A stretch of 64,000 bases of DNA from VAXT01 sp035318925 (GTDB lineage: Bacteria; Actinomycetota; Thermoleophilia; Gaiellales; Gaiellaceae), in the NCBI GenBank assembly GCA_035318925.1, contig DATHDS010000002.1:6427-70426 (forward strand). The letters run 5' to 3'. The number at the start of each line of letters is the position of its first letter. The first letter of the stretch is position 1. The notes beneath the pieces were generated by a model. The model worked only from the letters and a program-made list of their open reading frames with translations, did not search any database and was not told the DNA's origin. Below, piece after piece: positions 63,174 through 64,000 of this stretch. A program made the translations under genes and the position numbers.

Positions 63174-63923
63174 ATGCTGCTGGCCGTCGACGTGGGCAAT
63201 ACCCAGACGGTCCTGGGGCTCTTCGACGGCGAGCGCCTGGCCGCGCACCGGCGGCTGGCAAGCGTTGCGAGTCGAACGAGTGACGAGCTCGGCGCTCTGA
63301 TCGGTGAGATGTTCGACCTGGAGTCGGTGGACGGGATCTGCCTCTCCTCGACCGTGCCGGCGCTCGTCCGTGAGTTCGAGCTCTTCGCCGAGCGCTGGGC
63401 CAAGGCGCCGATTCTCGTCGTCGGCCCGGGCGCGAAGACGGGACTGCCGGTGCGGTACGACGACCCTCGCGAGGTCGGCCCGGACCGCGTCGTGAACGCA
63501 GTCGCCGCGAAGGAGCGCTACGGCGCCCCGTGCATCGTCGTCGACTTCGGGACCTCGACGAACTTCGACGTCGTCTCGGCCGAGGGCGAATACGTGGGAG
63601 GCGTGCTGGCGCCCGGGATCGAGATCTCGATGGAGGCGCTCTTCGCCCGCGCCGCGCGGCTCGTCAAGGTCGACTTCGTCGAGCCGCCGAGCGTGATCGG
63701 CAAGACGACGGTCGCGGCACTGCAGTCCGGTGTCGTCTACGGCTTCGCCGGCCAGGTCGACGGGATCGTCACGGCGATCCGCAAGGAGCTCGGCGCCGAC
63801 GCAAGGGCAATCGCAACGGGAGGGCTCGCCGAGCTGATCTATCCGCATGCGACCACGATCGAGCGGGTCGATCCATTTCTGACGCTGGAAGGATTGCGCC
63901 TCGTCTGGGAGCGCAACCGCTAG
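63174..63923 (+). CDS. coaX: Type III pantothenate kinase
   Basis: CoaX (249 residues) phosphorylates pantothenate in the first step of CoA synthesis; the type III enzyme is not inhibited by CoA. The N-terminal phosphate motif is LLAVDVGNTQTVLGLFDGER, followed by VDFGTSTNFDVV, the GGVLAPGIEISMEALFARAA stretch, and ATGGLAELIY near the C-terminus. Monovalent-cation-dependent dimer in relatives. It is 12 nt after the DUF2469-like gene. Confidence 0.95.
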   Translation: MLLAVDVGNTQTVLGLFDGERLAAHRRLASVASRTSDELGALIGEMFDLESVDGICLSSTVPALVREFELFAERWAKAPILVVGPGAKTGLPVRYDDPREVGPDRVVNAVAAKERYGAPCIVVDFGTSTNFDVVSAEGEYVGGVLAPGIEISMEALFARAARLVKVDFVEPPSVIGKTTVAALQSGVVYGFAGQVDGIVTAIRKELGADARAIATGGLAELIYPHATTIERVDPFLTLEGLRLVWERNR

Positions 63924-63933
63924 AGCTTGCCCG

Positions 63934-64000
63934 CTACCCGCCGCCGTAGATGGAGATCGGCATCGAGTCGAGCAGGATCTCGTCTGCCCTATCCGGCAGC
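63934..64000 (-). CDS. 3' end of an unidentified gene
   Basis: On the minus strand an open frame runs from the window edge to a TAG at 63934-63936, reading LPDRADEILLDSMPISIYGG plus one Gly. Only 21 residues are visible, so no product can be named. It is convergent with coaX (10-nt gap), which makes a real gene end plausible. Confidence 0.4.
   Translation of the reverse strand, partial: LPDRADEILLDSMPISIYGGG

Overview
The window is a high-GC bacterial chromosome segment that looks like an Actinomycetota genome, probably from a deep class such as Thermoleophilia (Gaiellales or Solirubrobacterales relatives). This placement is inferred from several things: the rpoC-str-S10-spc-alpha gene order, very high GC, many GTG and TTG starts, -10 boxes placed right next to start codons (leaderless transcripts), and actinobacterial families (VanW, a DUF2469-like protein, a two-part GNAT protein, Ku, an NlpC/P60 and 3D-domain pair). 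No species can be named from sequence alone.

Region 1 (1-24 kb) holds information-processing genes. The 3' end of rpoC is followed by a terminator and a diguanylate cyclase on the opposite strand. Then comes a nearly unbroken + strand series: rpsL-rpsG-fusA-tuf, rpsJ-rplC-D-W-B-rpsS-rplV-rpsC-rplP-rpmC-rpsQ, rplN-X-E-rpsN-H-rplF-R-rpsE-rpmD-rplO-secY-adk-map, and rpmJ-rpsM-K-D-rpoA-rplQ. Most neighbours overlap by 1-14 nt, so translation is probably coupled. infA is missing from its usual place between map and rpmJ. S17, S3, L22, S5 and L15 carry long low-complexity extensions. S14, S4, L24 and L36 are the cysteine-bearing, zinc-binding forms. S12 has Arg at the position equivalent to K88.

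Region 2 (24-40 kb) is mixed housekeeping and envelope: a secreted propeller/RTX-type protein, truA, mscL, ligA, a PBP4-type dacB, a methyltransferase, a LuxR-type response regulator, divergent 3D-domain and NlpC/P60 coiled-coil wall enzymes, a DUF4396-like membrane protein, an acyl-CoA synthetase, Ku, and two very small minus-strand genes (59 and 32 codons).

Region 3 (40-56 kb) has a Nif3 protein, ssb, tRNA-Pro(CGG), a nitrilase-like hydrolase and a HAD phosphatase. A divergent pair of acyl-CoA dehydrogenases shares a FadR/TetR-type operator. It continues with VanW, a thioesterase, large secreted proteins, a lipid kinase that seems to use an ATT start, deoD and a GNAT protein.

Region 4 (54.7-64 kb) is tilS-hpt-ftsH, a REP-associated tyrosine transposase flanked by REP-like repeats, folP-folB, a subtilase, folK, a DUF2469-like gene and coaX. 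It ends in the 3' tip of another gene.

The most unusual signal is a 162-nt element present three times (12354-12515, 13913-14074, 62629-62790). Each copy fills the gap between two co-directional genes (rpsC/rplP, rpsQ/rplN, folK/DUF2469-like). Each folds as one long rod whose 13-bp closing stem contains the Shine-Dalgarno sequence of the next gene. The closing stem, an inner stem and the apical hairpin differ in sequence between copies but keep their pairing. That is compensatory change expected of a selected RNA structure. I do not recognise it as a known motif. Other dispersed repeats are a 102-bp element that begins at stop codons, a roughly 25-bp palindrome (one copy inside rplO), and 40-bp tandem REP units beside the transposase.
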